Part shown: positions 63,849 to 64,000 of the stretch, piece by piece
Position numbering within the stretch: the first letter of the stretch is position 1
How the letters are laid out: the number at the start of each line of letters is the position of its first letter
Assembly: GCA_021108325.1 (NCBI GenBank)
Contig: JAIORB010000139.1
Span: forward strand, 1-64,000
Source: Bacteroidales bacterium
Lineage (GTDB): Bacteria > Bacteroidota > Bacteroidia > Bacteroidales > UBA12077
Direction of reading: 5' to 3'
DNA: 64,000 nt
Notes under the pieces: model-generated
The model's input: the letters and a program-made list of their open reading frames with translations, nothing else
What the model was told of the DNA's origin: nothing
Databases searched by the model: none
Position numbers and translations under genes: made by a program

Positions 63849-64000
63849 TATTCGATTCTTTTTCTTTTGATAATGTTCTTAATAGAATAAAAAAGACTAA
63901 GCATACAATAATAAATACAACAGATACAGGTCTTGCATATTTTAAACCGAATGCACCAAATCGTTCATATATTAGTATAGGAGTTATCATTGGATGATAG
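63841..64000 (-). CDS. ABC transporter permease, molybdate/tungstate type (3' part)
   Basis: Only the last 52 codons are inside the window. They read PMITPILIYERFGAFGLKYA, then a final membrane helix (PVSVVFIIVCLVFFILLRTL) and a charged end SKEKESNNA before TAA at 63841-63843. The IYERFxxFGL pattern is that of ModB/WtpB permeases. The gene continues beyond position 64000. It overlaps the ATPase start, so permease and ATPase are one operon. Confidence 0.8.
   Translation of the reverse strand, partial: YHPMITPILIYERFGAFGLKYARPVSVVFIIVCLVFFILLRTLSKEKESNNA

Noticed and set aside
1-64000. rRNA, tRNA, prophage, restriction-modification or classical defence genes
   Set aside because: None was found on reading both strands; all long frames are explained by other genes.

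Overview
The window is about 64 kb of AT-rich DNA (roughly one third G+C by eye) from a Bacteroidota chromosome, probably an anaerobic or facultative Bacteroidales/Marinilabiliales-type organism. The evidence is a TonB-dependent receptor with a carboxypeptidase-like N-terminal domain paired with a DUF4249 lipoprotein, paired DUF6089-type barrels beside uppS-bamA-ompH-ompH, a two-subunit 2-oxoacid:ferredoxin oxidoreductase, DUF4924 and DUF6132 proteins, near-absence of Shine-Dalgarno sequences, and promoters of the TTG-N19-TAnnTTTG type (clearest before gdhA). No rRNA, tRNA, CRISPR array, prophage or transposase gene was seen. Most genes are housekeeping, arranged in short operons separated by strong hairpin terminators.

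Layout: 0.1-4.8 kb holds acyl-CoA synthetase and alaS on the minus strand. Then, on plus, come two tandem M23 peptidases, a PQQ-type propeller protein, a MerR regulator, a Nif3-type protein and a zinc-ribbon coiled-coil protein (4.9-10.7 kb). The minus strand then carries a DUF4249 lipoprotein, its TonB receptor, lnt and an EamA transporter (10.8-16.7 kb). From 16.9 to 25.3 kb the plus strand has an aldehyde dehydrogenase, LysE transporter, engB, prs, rplY, pth, hslR, DUF4924, a cupin and a membrane methyltransferase. The methyltransferase sits alone between long non-coding stretches and is flanked by attC-like sequences. Next are manA and a Dabb protein (minus), udk and a 3'-5' exonuclease (plus), an alpha/beta hydrolase and pdxJ (minus).

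From 30.3 to 39.1 kb lies a cell-envelope block: CBS protein, a remnant of an Omp85-like gene, nadK, two small barrels, uppS, bamA, two Skp/OmpH chaperones and murI, followed by a convergent gamma carbonic anhydrase. From 39.9 to 52.1 kb the genes concern central metabolism and signalling: korAB, two very large tandem proteins combining receiver domains with a PEP-synthase-type ATP-grasp domain, gdhA, a DUF6132 mini-membrane protein and a thioredoxin lipoprotein. An orphan PhoR-like histidine kinase and an unknown exported protein follow on minus.

From 54.7 kb there are two tandem DUF3857/transglutaminase-like exported proteins, the first lacking the catalytic Cys and His. Then comes a module of VTC polyphosphate polymerase, DUF4956 membrane protein and an exported CotH-like protein, convergent with an exported PPP-type phosphatase. 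The window ends in a molybdate/tungstate-type ABC ATPase and the 3' end of its permease. The parts most worth a second look are the cassette-like methyltransferase unit (24.5-25.5 kb), the receiver/ATP-grasp pair (43.2-49.7 kb) and the VTC-DUF4956-CotH-phosphatase module (59.0-62.7 kb).
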